DNA of 64,000 bases from Pseudomonadota bacterium (GCA_021849505.1 JAJZSW010000001.1:1-64000), one strand, 5' to 3'. Positions 41,756 to 50,375 are shown, counted from the first letter of the stretch. Program-made: numbers and translations. Notes: generated by a model from the sequence alone, not told the origin.

Positions 41756-42280
41756 ATGAAATTTCCAGTTCCAGAGTACCAGCCCGGCTTTTTCGAAAAA
41801 GCGTTGATCATGGTCTTGCCGGAAATCGCAAAACACATTGACCCGGCCTGCCGAAATTCTTACTTCAACTACACGCCGTTTTCCGACGAACTGCCGGCAG
41901 TTGAAGTCGCAGGCGAACAGCGGCAGGCCTACGGCAAGATCGAGGGCATGGGGCGCGTCTATGACCTTTATTGCAACCAGACTGGAATCATCGAGGTCAC
42001 CTTCGCGCACGGAAAATTTGCCAGCCGGGTTGCGGAAGGTTGCGTGCAACATGAATGGCTTGCTGCCCGGGAAATTGCAGCGCCCATCATCTGGGCGCCA
42101 TCGCAAAAAATCTGCGACGAGTTTCTCGCGAATTCGCTTTTCGTCGCCCTGCATCCTTTCAAAAAAAATGGCCAGAGCGTCAGGCCGGCCCTCAAGAAAA
42201 ACCAACTCGTCAGGTACCGGATTCTCACACTCAACGAGGCAGGGACCGAAGGCGTCGCCGTTGCACTCGCGCCGTCCTGA
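41756..42280 (+). CDS. Hypothetical protein of element
   Basis: ORF with RBS-like AAGGAG upstream (41744). Confidence 0.5.
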   Translation: MKFPVPEYQPGFFEKALIMVLPEIAKHIDPACRNSYFNYTPFSDELPAVEVAGEQRQAYGKIEGMGRVYDLYCNQTGIIEVTFAHGKFASRVAEGCVQHEWLAAREIAAPIIWAPSQKICDEFLANSLFVALHPFKKNGQSVRPALKKNQLVRYRILTLNEAGTEGVAVALAPS

Positions 42281-42304
42281 GAATTGCTCTCATTCTGCAA
42301 AAGA

Positions 42305-42364
42305 TGGCGATTCACGGCAATTGACGGCGATTCGCGGCGGTTCGTGGCGATTGATGGCGATTGA
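42305..42364 (+). repeat. Array of six exact 10-bp-period repeats (YGGCRRTTSR)
   Basis: TGGCGATTCA CGGCAATTGA CGGCGATTCG CGGCGGTTCG TGGCGATTGA TGGCGATTGA. Confidence 0.93.
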
Positions 42365-42386
42365 GCTTTCCGCACCATTCCCGGCT

Positions 42387-42466
42387 TGGCAATCGATGAC
42401 GATTCACGGCAATTGACGGCGGTTGATGGCGATTGGTGGCGGTTCGTGGCGGTTCGTGGCGATTGA
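42387..42466 (+). repeat. Second array of eight 10-bp-period repeats
   Basis: TGGCAATCGA TGACGATTCA CGGCAATTGA CGGCGGTTGA TGGCGATTGG TGGCGGTTCG TGGCGGTTCG TGGCGATTGA. Confidence 0.93.
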
Positions 42467-42514
42467 CGCGGACATCGCGGGGCGGGGGAGGGGCAGCCTC
42501 TCCCCCACAGTCAG

Positions 42515-42602
42515 ATGCCCGGCCGAGCCGGGCATGAAACACCTTGCCCACCTGGCGGTGGGCGCCCAAAGCAAGAAGGGTCAGACACTTTGTGTCTGAC
42601 CC
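42515..42602. repeat. Three consecutive perfect inverted repeats
   Basis: ATGCCCGGC-CGA-GCCGGGCAT (42515-42535); GCCCACC-TGGC-GGTGGGC (42546-42563); GGGTCAGACAC-TTT-GTGTCTGACCC (42578-42602). Confidence 0.9.
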
Positions 42603-42803
42603 ACAGACCCCACGCACCGGCGGTGCTGACGGCGCGGCGCTGTCGCGCCGGAAACCCTCGCAGCCTCAACCGCTTATGCGTATGACAACCAGCCGGGAAA
42701 TCTGCAGGGTCGCGTCATACACATTTTTCTGCGGTTTGTCTGACAGCTTGGCCGAGGTCGGCCATCTGTTTATAGACCGACTTGGTCGCAAACAAGGAGA
42801 TCA

Positions 42804-42995
42804 ATGATGAAAACCCCTACCCAGATTCAGACCCAGATCGAGAAGCTCCAGCAGCAGCTGGCCCAGGCAAAGGCGAAGGAACGCGAGCAGCGCATCGGTC
42901 GCTTTCTGTCCATCCTGGACAAGTCCGGCCTCTCCGATGATGAAGCGGCCTCTGCCATCGAGGCCGCCGGGAAACTGAAGAAAGGCGAGCAATGA
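42804..42995 (+). CDS. Small TraD/mobilization-accessory-like coiled-coil protein
   Basis: MMKTPTQIQTQIEKLQQQLAQAKAKEREQRIGRFLSILDKSGLSDDEAASAIEAAGKLKKGEQ; first gene of mobilization operon. Confidence 0.5.
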   Translation: MMKTPTQIQTQIEKLQQQLAQAKAKEREQRIGRFLSILDKSGLSDDEAASAIEAAGKLKKGEQ

Positions 42996-43291
42996 ACAAG
43001 CCAAATCCTACGAATCCTGAGGAAGTGATCGAGGTGGAAATGAAGATTCGCATCGACCGTGTGGGGCTGGAAATCTTCGATTTCTATGCCGAGGAGGCGG
43101 GCGTATCTCGTGCTGAGCTGGTCAGCCGCTCGATCAATTTGTTCCTCAGGCAGCAAACACTAATTATCGATTTCGATGAGCTCATGGAAGGGATCGAATA
43201 CGAACTCTCCAAGGCGGTCAGGCAAGCCGAGCGCCTGCCCTGCCTGCACTCGGCGCGGCGCCGCTCCCACCTGCGGAGAAATCAAAAATGA
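42992..43291 (+). CDS. Hypothetical protein, mobilization operon
   Basis: ATGA overlaps with both neighbours; MKIRIDRVGLEIFDFYAEEAGVSRAELVSRSI suggests RHH-like fold. Confidence 0.5.
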   Translation: MNKPNPTNPEEVIEVEMKIRIDRVGLEIFDFYAEEAGVSRAELVSRSINLFLRQQTLIIDFDELMEGIEYELSKAVRQAERLPCLHSARRRSHLRRNQK

Positions 43292-43545
43292 GCAGGGCGA
43301 TCACGATTCGATTTTCGAAAGAAGAAGCGGCGTGGGTCGAGCGCGAAGCCGCGCGCCGGAACCTCACGGCGAGCGAAGTTTTGCGGCAGGCCTTGCGACA
43401 CGAAATCGCAAATGTCGTCACGATCGATCGTCTCAATTCACTGGAAGCCCGCATGGAAGAAATGCGCGAAATCTTCGCGCGTGACTTTGAGGCGATGGGG
43501 CGGATCAATCTCAAGATTCTGAAAACACTGGAGGCAAAATGCTAA
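43288..43545 (+). CDS. Ribbon-helix-helix relaxosome accessory protein (TrwA position)
   Basis: MSRAITIRFSKEEAAWVEREAARRNLTASEVLRQALRHEI, immediately upstream of TrwB-like gene. Confidence 0.7.
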   Translation: MSRAITIRFSKEEAAWVEREAARRNLTASEVLRQALRHEIANVVTIDRLNSLEARMEEMREIFARDFEAMGRINLKILKTLEAKC

Positions 43546-45389
43546 CGAAATCATGGGCGGAGAACTGGAAGTGGCGTCTCAAAGCCGGCGTCGCCTTGGC
43601 GGTGATCGCCGCCTTTTCGACTACCGCCCTCACCGCAAAAAACTACAACGACGGTGAGGCGCAGGGCTGGTATTTCCACTGGCTCACATCGAGCGCTTTT
43701 GTGAAATCCGGCTGGACGGAGGGCCGCGCTTTCAACGGCCAGACGCACGGCGATTTCCTTGCGCACTTCCACGCCCGATATCCGCTGGCGGCAGAGGCCT
43801 TTACAGCCAAGACCCCTAAAATCTTCAAGACTTATCCGCTGATGGCGGGAGCCGGCACGCTGGCGCTTTTTCTTGGCGCTTCGATTGCCTTGGGCTTCCG
43901 AGGGCGCAAGCAGGATGACGAGCACCGGCGCGGCGCGCAGGTTGTTGACGCCAAGCAATTGCGCAAAGCCCTTCGCAAGGAACCGGCGGACATCACCCTT
44001 GGCGGCGTGCCCTGGCCGAGAAGGGACGAGACGAGGCATTTGCTGCTGGCCGGATCGATCGGCAGTGGTAAGACCGTCGCCCTCAGGCAAATCATGAAAT
44101 CGATCCGCGCCCGCGGCGATCGCGCAATCGTGGTCGATGCCGGCGGCGCGTTTTTGCAGCTTTTCGCCCGGCAGGGCGATGCGCTGCTGAACCCCTTCGA
44201 CAAACGATCGAGACAATGGAGCCCGTTTGCTGAGGGCGGAAAGCCGTGGGAGATCGAGGCCATGGCGCGCAGCTTTTATCCCGCCGCCGAGGGCACGGAT
44301 GGGGTCTTCAGCGATCTTGGCATGCAGGTTTTTTCCGGCTTGCTGGAGCAGTGCCGGGCGCATGGCATCGCGACGAATCATGCGCTCGCCAGCCTCTGTT
44401 CAGCGGATGCCGAGACCGTGTTCAGTGTGCTGCAGGGCCATCCCGCCAAGGGATTAATGAACTCCGGCTCATCGGATGCCGAGGCGATCGTCAAGTTGGC
44501 CGTCAATACGCTGCAGGGCCATCCCGCCGCGGCGTTAATGAACTCTGGCGCATCGGACACCGTGGGCAGCATTCTCACCAATCTCAACCGTGGCGGTCGG
44601 GCGCTGCGTTATCTTCACCCTGACGCCGGCGAGAAAGCATTCAGCGTCGGTCAGTGGGTTCGAGAGGGGGAGGGCTGGCTGTTTCTCTCGTTCCCGATCG
44701 GGCAGCGCGAGGCGCTCAAGCAGATCATCGCCGCGCAGCTGGACATCGTTGCCCGGACCGTTCTCGACCTGCCGGCGGACGAGTCGCGACGCGTCTGGCT
44801 CATCGTCGATGAGTTGCCGCTCCTGGGCAAGATTTCAAGTATCGTCGAATTCCTGACCAACGGCAGGCGCTTCGGCGGCTGCGCGATCCTCGGCATCCAG
44901 GCCGTCTCCCAGCTGCGGGAAGTCTATGGGCGCGACGGCGCGCAGACCATGCTTTCCTGCCTGCCGTCGCAGCTCATCCTGCGCCAGCCGGATCCGGAAA
45001 CCGCTGAGGCGATGAGCAAGGCGATCGGCGATGCCGAAGTGCTGCGCCAGAACCGCAGCGAGGGCAAGACGGAGCACGGCCTGAGCAAGAATCAGCAGGA
45101 GCAGGTCACGAATTCGCGGCGGGTGATGGCCAGCGAGCTGGTCACGCTGCCGGACCTGCAAGGCTATCTGCGCCTGATTGGCGACCGGCCCGTTGCCAGG
45201 ATCAAGCTCGAGATCCCGGACACGCCGGACAGCGGCAATCCGGCCTTCGTGCCGCGCGAGATGCCCGCGCGCCGGCCGTTTGCCTTGCCCGACCATCTGT
45301 TGAAGGGAAAAGCGGCGAAATCCGAGCCGAAGCCCGCCCCCGAACCCACCAAGCCAGCCGACGAAAACCTCGACTGGCGCAACGTCTAA
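43539..45389 (+). CDS. TrwB/TraD-type T4SS coupling protein
   Basis: Two N-terminal TMs, LLLAGSIGSGKTVALRQIM Walker A, VWLIVDELPLLGKI Walker B, LPDLQGYLRLIGDRPVARIKLEI. Confidence 0.93.
   Translation: MLTKSWAENWKWRLKAGVALAVIAAFSTTALTAKNYNDGEAQGWYFHWLTSSAFVKSGWTEGRAFNGQTHGDFLAHFHARYPLAAEAFTAKTPKIFKTYPLMAGAGTLALFLGASIALGFRGRKQDDEHRRGAQVVDAKQLRKALRKEPADITLGGVPWPRRDETRHLLLAGSIGSGKTVALRQIMKSIRARGDRAIVVDAGGAFLQLFARQGDALLNPFDKRSRQWSPFAEGGKPWEIEAMARSFYPAAEGTDGVFSDLGMQVFSGLLEQCRAHGIATNHALASLCSADAETVFSVLQGHPAKGLMNSGSSDAEAIVKLAVNTLQGHPAAALMNSGASDTVGSILTNLNRGGRALRYLHPDAGEKAFSVGQWVREGEGWLFLSFPIGQREALKQIIAAQLDIVARTVLDLPADESRRVWLIVDELPLLGKISSIVEFLTNGRRFGGCAILGIQAVSQLREVYGRDGAQTMLSCLPSQLILRQPDPETAEAMSKAIGDAEVLRQNRSEGKTEHGLSKNQQEQVTNSRRVMASELVTLPDLQGYLRLIGDRPVARIKLEIPDTPDSGNPAFVPREMPARRPFALPDHLLKGKAAKSEPKPAPEPTKPADENLDWRNV
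44430..44592 (+). repeat. Internal 81-bp (27-aa) tandem duplication in coupling protein gene
   Basis: CTGCAGGGCCATCCCGCC at 44430 and 44511; LQGHPAKGLMNSGSSDAEAIVKLAVNT / LQGHPAAALMNSGASDTVGSILTNLNR. Confidence 0.85.
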
Positions 45390-45398
45390 GGATCAATT

Positions 45399-48122
45399 AT
45401 GGTCGCAAGTCTTTCCGCAATCCAATCGGCTGGCGCCGCCGCCAGCTATTTCTCGCAGGTTGATGATTACTACCGAGGCACGGAACACGCCCCGACCGCC
45501 TGGCAGGGCAAGGCGGCGGAGGCCTTGGGCCTCACCGGCGCCGTCGACGCCGAGGCCTTTCAGAACCTGCTCGCCGGCAAGCTGCCAGACGGCCAGATCC
45601 TTGGCCGCGTCGGGCAGGACGGTCAGATCGAGCACCGACCGGGCTGGGATCTGACCTTCTCTGCGCCCAAGAGCGTCTCACTCATGGCCCTGGTGCAAGG
45701 CGACGAGCGCCTGATCGACGCGCACGAGCAGGCAGTAAAGGAGACACTGGCCTGGATCGAGGCCGAGGCCGCCGTGACGCGCGTCAAGGAGCGTGGCGGC
45801 GAGGCCAAGATCGTCCAGACCGGAAATCTTGCCGTGGCGAGCTTCCGGCATGCCACCAGCCGCGAGCAGCAGCCCCAGCTGCACACGCATAACGTCATTC
45901 TGAATCTGACCCGGCGCGAGGATGGCCAATGGCGCAGCCTGGAGTCGCGGACGTTCTACCGGCTGCAGCTCGAGGCCGGCGAGCGCTACCGCGCCGCGCT
46001 GGCCTACCAGTGCGCGCAGCTCGGCTACCGCATCGAGCGAACCAAGGTGGCCGAGATGGTCGGCTTCGAGCTGGCCGACGTGCCCAAGGAGCTGATGGAG
46101 CACTTCTCCAAGCGCTCCGCCCAGATCGAGGCGGCGCTGGCAGCTCGCGGCAAAACGCTCGAGACTGCAACCCCCGACGAGATCGAGATGGCGAAGCTTT
46201 CGACCCGCAAGGCGAAGGAAGCCGTCGACCATGCCGCGCTGCGCGGCGGCTGGCAGGAACAAGCCAAGGCGCTGGGCGTGGATCTGAACCTGATCCGCAG
46301 CCAGGCATCACTGGAATCGCTCAACCTGGACGGGCAGGAGGCGGCAGGGCGGGCCGTCGCCGAGGCGGCCGAGCACCTCAGCGAGCGTGACGCCCGTTTC
46401 TCCAGCGATGCACTGTTCCAGGAGGCGCGGCGCCTGGCGATGGGATCCGCCCATGATGAGCAGATCGAGGCGGCCATCCAGCAGGCCGCGCTGTCCGGCG
46501 ATCTCGTCGAGCGGCAGGCCAGGAGCTACGACTTCCGCACCGGGCAGATCATCGAGGGCGCGGGCTTCGCGACGCGCGAGGCGGTCGAGATCGAGCAACG
46601 GATACTCGACTCGGCCGCGCGTGCCCAGGGCGCCGTCCAGTCGCTTTCGGTTGATACGGCCGCCGTCCTCGTTCGCCGGCGGGTGGAAACCGGCTATGCC
46701 TTCAACGAGGGGCAGGCGAAGGCGGTCGACGGCATCCTGACCAGCAAAGACCGGATCAACCTGGTGCAGGGTTTCGCCGGCACCGCCAAGACGAATTCCG
46801 TCCTGGCAGCCGTCGCGGCCGAGGCCCGCGCCAAGGGCGAAACCATCGTCGCGATCGCGCCGACTGCCAGTGCGGCCGAGACGCTGGGCAAGGCCATCGG
46901 CGGCGATGGCCTGACCGTGGCCAGGCACATCAGCCAGAAGGAACGCGCCGGCGGACTCTGGATCGTGGACGAGGCTTCGATGGTCTCCGCCCGCGACATG
47001 GCCAGGCTGCTCCAGCAGGCCGAGAAAGCCAACGCCCGCGTGGTGCTGGTCGGCGACGCCAAGCAGCTGGGATCCGTCGAGGCCGGCGCGGCCTTCCGCC
47101 AGCTGCAAGGCGAATCCAGCCTCAAGACGCACGTCCTGGACGAGATCGTGCGCCAGGACAACAAGGCGACGCGGGCAGCCGTCTACGCGGCGATTCATGG
47201 AAACGCCACGGCCGCCCTCGAAAAGCTCCAGCAAGGCGGCGGATCCGTCCGCGAGCTGGCGACGCGCGAAGAGCGCATCGCGGCGATCGCAGACGACTAC
47301 TGCCGCCAAGACCCGGAGGATCAGGCCAAGAGCATTGTGATCGCGCCCGGCAAGGATGATCGCCTACTGCTCAACGAGGCGATCCGCGCGCGGCTTCGAG
47401 AGAACGGCGTTATTTCCGGCCTGGATGCCAAGACAGAAACCCTCACGGCCAAGGATCTGACGAGGACACAGGCAAAGCGTGCCGAGAACTACCAGGAGGG
47501 CGACGTGCTCAAGGCAGGGCGGGCCTACAAGAAATTCGGCCTGGAGAAGGGCGATTACCTGACCGTCAAAAGCGTGGATGCCGCGCGCAATGTGATCGTG
47601 GCCACGGCCGGGGATGGCCGGACCGTCGAGATCAATCCGCGCGTCAACAAGCAATTCCAGACCTTCGAGGCCGAGACCCGCGAGCTGCAGCAGGGCGATC
47701 GCATTGTCTTCAAGCAGAACGATGCATTGCTGGACCGGAAGAACGGCCAGCAGGCAACGGTAGAGTCTGTCCATCCAGACGCTGGCTTAGCAGTGATCCG
47801 CACCGAGAACGGCGCGCTGCAGGCGCTCGATCTGCTTGACCGCCAGCATGGGCACTGGACGCATGCCTACGCCCAGACCGCCCACGAGGCGCAGGGCCGG
47901 ACGTGCGAGCGGGTCTTCATTCATGCCGAGTCTTCACGGCTCAACCTGACCAACCAGCAGAGCTTCTACGTCGCCATCAGCCGGGCGAAGGAGCAGGCGC
48001 ACGTCTACACCGACAGCGCCAAGGATCTCGGGATGGCGGTTGAGCAGCGCAGCGGTCAGAAGCACCAGGCGCTGCAGACAAGGTTTGAGCGCACCCAACA
48101 GCAGGCAGGGATGAGCCTTTAA
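45399..48122 (+). CDS. MOBF relaxase/helicase (TrwC/TraI family)
   Basis: N-terminal DYYRGTE catalytic Tyr pair, LTFSAPKSVSLMALV, QLHTHNVILNLT metal site, RecD-like GFAGTAKTNSVLAAV, VYVAISRAKEQAHVYTD (FYVAISRAK motif). Confidence 0.96.
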   Translation: MVASLSAIQSAGAAASYFSQVDDYYRGTEHAPTAWQGKAAEALGLTGAVDAEAFQNLLAGKLPDGQILGRVGQDGQIEHRPGWDLTFSAPKSVSLMALVQGDERLIDAHEQAVKETLAWIEAEAAVTRVKERGGEAKIVQTGNLAVASFRHATSREQQPQLHTHNVILNLTRREDGQWRSLESRTFYRLQLEAGERYRAALAYQCAQLGYRIERTKVAEMVGFELADVPKELMEHFSKRSAQIEAALAARGKTLETATPDEIEMAKLSTRKAKEAVDHAALRGGWQEQAKALGVDLNLIRSQASLESLNLDGQEAAGRAVAEAAEHLSERDARFSSDALFQEARRLAMGSAHDEQIEAAIQQAALSGDLVERQARSYDFRTGQIIEGAGFATREAVEIEQRILDSAARAQGAVQSLSVDTAAVLVRRRVETGYAFNEGQAKAVDGILTSKDRINLVQGFAGTAKTNSVLAAVAAEARAKGETIVAIAPTASAAETLGKAIGGDGLTVARHISQKERAGGLWIVDEASMVSARDMARLLQQAEKANARVVLVGDAKQLGSVEAGAAFRQLQGESSLKTHVLDEIVRQDNKATRAAVYAAIHGNATAALEKLQQGGGSVRELATREERIAAIADDYCRQDPEDQAKSIVIAPGKDDRLLLNEAIRARLRENGVISGLDAKTETLTAKDLTRTQAKRAENYQEGDVLKAGRAYKKFGLEKGDYLTVKSVDAARNVIVATAGDGRTVEINPRVNKQFQTFEAETRELQQGDRIVFKQNDALLDRKNGQQATVESVHPDAGLAVIRTENGALQALDLLDRQHGHWTHAYAQTAHEAQGRTCERVFIHAESSRLNLTNQQSFYVAISRAKEQAHVYTDSAKDLGMAVEQRSGQKHQALQTRFERTQQQAGMSL

Positions 48123-48142
48123 CGAGACAAGGAGCAAACGCA

Positions 48143-48517
48143 ATGTTGATCGATATCTGGGTTGGTGATGATCTGTACCTGATTGATAACGAGGCAGGGG
48201 AGGGTGAGACGCTGTCTCTTGAGCGAATCCTGGCGGCCGGCATTCGATCCCTGTACCCGGTCGCGGATGCAGATCGCGCGCGATGCGCGGTACAGATGTA
48301 TCGCGGACGGCTGGAAGAAGAGCGGCGGCGACGGGATCAGATTCAAGACGTGGTTCTGAGCTGCCGTGAGGATGCGGTCATGTTCGAGTCAACCGAAGGG
48401 TTTGTCCATCTAAAGCAGGTTGCTGCATACATCGACGCTGCAACGTCGTTGAAAGATCAGAAAACGACACCCTGCGCAGCAACTGTCTTGATGGATGGCT
48501 TGATCAAGGCGAGTTAG
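48143..48517 (+). CDS. Hypothetical protein of element
   Basis: ORF directly downstream of relaxase with RBS-like AAGGAG. Confidence 0.5.
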   Translation: MLIDIWVGDDLYLIDNEAGEGETLSLERILAAGIRSLYPVADADRARCAVQMYRGRLEEERRRRDQIQDVVLSCREDAVMFESTEGFVHLKQVAAYIDAATSLKDQKTTPCAATVLMDGLIKAS

Positions 48518-48572
48518 GCACTGCTCCCCCAGGGGCTTCCAGTAGGTCGAGAGTCTGGCCGCCCTGCGGCAT

Positions 48573-48605
48573 CTATAGGCAAGAGCAATCCGCTCTTGTC
48601 TATAG
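48573..48605 (+). promoter_or_regulatory. 14-bp-stem RNA hairpin immediately upstream of lipoprotein gene
   Basis: CTATAGGCAAGAGC-AATCC-GCTCTTGTCTATAG (one G.U in RNA); abuts AGGAG at 48604-48608. Confidence 0.7.
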
Positions 48606-48613
48606 GAGCCGAC

Positions 48614-49036
48614 ATGAAATTCAAAACCGCAGTATTGATCGTAACCCTTTCCACCGCTCCCTTGTTGGGCGGCTGCGCCGCAGGACTTGTCGTGCCTGCC
48701 ATGGCAGGCGTGAACTTGGCCAAGAACGGCCCCATTGCCATGAAGATCGAGGGCAAAGGCGATGGCATCACGGCATTCCGGCGTGCCGTGGTGGAGGCCG
48801 GCGGCACCGTGCCGCGCGCCGGCGACGGCTATGCCGAAGGCCAATTCTCCGCCAAGTCCGTTCGCGTCGAGCTGCAGCAGATCGAGCGCGGGCTGTGGGC
48901 TGTGGCAGTCACCACGACCGCGGCCAGGTCCTGGGACTTCGAGGATGGCATCGCCAAAGTCGCCGACGCCATCAGCGCCGGCATGGGCAAGGCCGGTTTC
49001 GTGACGAGCAGCCGCGAACGGACGAGCGGACTTTGA
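48614..49036 (+). CDS. Lipoprotein, paralogue of next gene
   Basis: MKFKTAVLIVTLSTAPLLGGCAAG lipobox; KIEGKGDGITAFRRAVVEAGGTV. Confidence 0.65.
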   Translation: MKFKTAVLIVTLSTAPLLGGCAAGLVVPAMAGVNLAKNGPIAMKIEGKGDGITAFRRAVVEAGGTVPRAGDGYAEGQFSAKSVRVELQQIERGLWAVAVTTTAARSWDFEDGIAKVADAISAGMGKAGFVTSSRERTSGL

Positions 49037-49104
49037 CCGCCCGCAACCATCTATCAGTAACCGGCGAAATCCTCGCCGGCCTCTTTAATCAAGAAAGGAA
49101 CCAC

Positions 49105-49494
49105 ATGAACTCAAAACTTCTCATCGCCATCGCCACCCTGGGTGCGCTTTCCGCGATGCCGGCCGCTGCGACGGCCGAGACCCCGAAACTCGATCCAATC
49201 ATGGTCAAGCTGCAGGGCCAGGGTGACGCGATCCCGGCATTCAAGCACTCAGTTGAAGCCGCAGGCGGCACCATGACCTATACCGGGTCGCGATCCGCGA
49301 TCGCTGGCTTCGGCGCGCGCCAGGTGGGGGCAAGCATCTCTATGCAGGGGGCCGGAAACTATGCCCTGCGCGTCATCGCCGACCGGGAAAAATCCCCCGG
49401 CGGCGATGACGACATCGCACAGATCGAGGCCGCCATCACTGACGGCATGACCAAGGCCGGATTCACTGCCCAGGAGCGTCGGCGCGGCGACTGA
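49105..49494 (+). CDS. Secreted protein, paralogue of previous gene
   Basis: Signal peptide MNSKLLIAIATLGALSAMPAAATAE; KLQGQGDAIPAFKHSVEAAGGTM...IAQIEAAITDGMTKAGF. Confidence 0.65.
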   Translation: MNSKLLIAIATLGALSAMPAAATAETPKLDPIMVKLQGQGDAIPAFKHSVEAAGGTMTYTGSRSAIAGFGARQVGASISMQGAGNYALRVIADREKSPGGDDDIAQIEAAITDGMTKAGFTAQERRRGD

Positions 49495-49559
49495 CCGCGC
49501 AGGGGCATCTATCAATAACCGGCGCAACCGCGCCGGCTCAACAACCGAAAGGAAACCAG

Positions 49560-49811
49560 ATGGAAAACGCAAGCACCGCCACCGAACGCCCGCCTCTCGA
49601 TTCCGAGACCCTCGCCAGGGTCAAGGAGGATCTGCGCAGCATCAAGAGCACCGATCCGCGCCTGACCGAATGGGAGCGCGATTTCATCAAGGAGCAGAAG
49701 GAGCGCTTCAAGAAGTGGGGCGATGAGACCTACCTGAGCGACAAGCAGATAGACATCATCCACAAGATCGCGGAGCGCATGAAGATCGAGGGCGAGGATC
49801 GCGGCGAATGA
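49560..49811 (+). CDS. Small hypothetical protein
   Basis: RBS-like GAAAGGAAACC upstream; ATGA overlap with next ORF. Confidence 0.5.
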   Translation: MENASTATERPPLDSETLARVKEDLRSIKSTDPRLTEWERDFIKEQKERFKKWGDETYLSDKQIDIIHKIAERMKIEGEDRGE

Positions 49812-49960
49812 ATACCGAAATCTCGCGCGATCGCGTCATCCTGGACCTGCGCACCCGCCTTGCTGCCGCCGAGAGATCGGCGTCGATCTGGAAGTGGATT
49901 ACGCTTGTTTTGCTCTTTGGTCCGGCCGTCCTGACGATCTTTCTGCTGGCACTGGGTTGA
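49808..49960 (+). CDS. Small single-TM protein (50 aa)
   Basis: MNTEISRDRVILDLRTRLAAAERSASIWKWITLVLLFGPAVLTIFLLALG; not in ORF track. Confidence 0.5.
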   Translation: MNTEISRDRVILDLRTRLAAAERSASIWKWITLVLLFGPAVLTIFLLALG

Positions 49961-49962
49961 CC

Positions 49963-50088
49963 ATGGCGACCGGGCAGCAGTGCGGCTCGTGCCTGCTGTT
50001 CTACACCAGGCTGGACGGGAAAACCGTCTGCCTGGTGGGGAAGCCAGTTCCTGTTGCTGGTCCTTGCCCTCGCCATCGGCCTCTTTAG
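49963..50088 (+). CDS. Cys-rich microprotein (41 aa)
   Basis: MATGQQCGSCLLFYTRLDGKTVCLVGKPVPVAGPCPRHRPL, four Cys; 2 bp after previous stop. Confidence 0.4.
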   Translation: MATGQQCGSCLLFYTRLDGKTVCLVGKPVPVAGPCPRHRPL

Positions 50089-50120
50089 CTGGAGAGGTTG
50101 TGATCTAAATTCAGAACCAT

Positions 50121-50312
50121 CTACCGCTTTTCTTCGCGAGGTGGCATTCCTAGCGCTTTCCGTGATCTGTCGCTTGCGGCACGCGTTTCTTCAATGTATT
50201 TGTCACGTATCTGCTGCTGTTTCGCGGTGAGTTCAGTCTCGCCGTTCGAGCATCCATTGAGTATGGAGGGCATGCCGACGATGGCGATGGCAAGTAGCGT
50301 TGTGGGTTTCAT
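50121..50312 (-). CDS. Small putative lipoprotein
   Basis: MKPTTLLAIAIVGMPSILNGCSNGE lipobox. Confidence 0.5.
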   Translation of the reverse strand: MKPTTLLAIAIVGMPSILNGCSNGETELTAKQQQIRDKYIEETRAASDRSRKALGMPPREEKR

Positions 50313-50375
50313 GAGTTCTCCAGTGTTACGCCGTTTGGCAGAGCGTCATGTTGGACTCAGTGATTGATGCCAAGA

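Noticed and set aside
42305-42466. CRISPR array
   Set aside because: 10-bp units are contiguous, degenerate and without spacers; no cas genes
42312-42617. 101-aa minus ORF with NRHxPP repeats
   Set aside because: Translation of the noncoding decamer array and hairpins; not credible as protein
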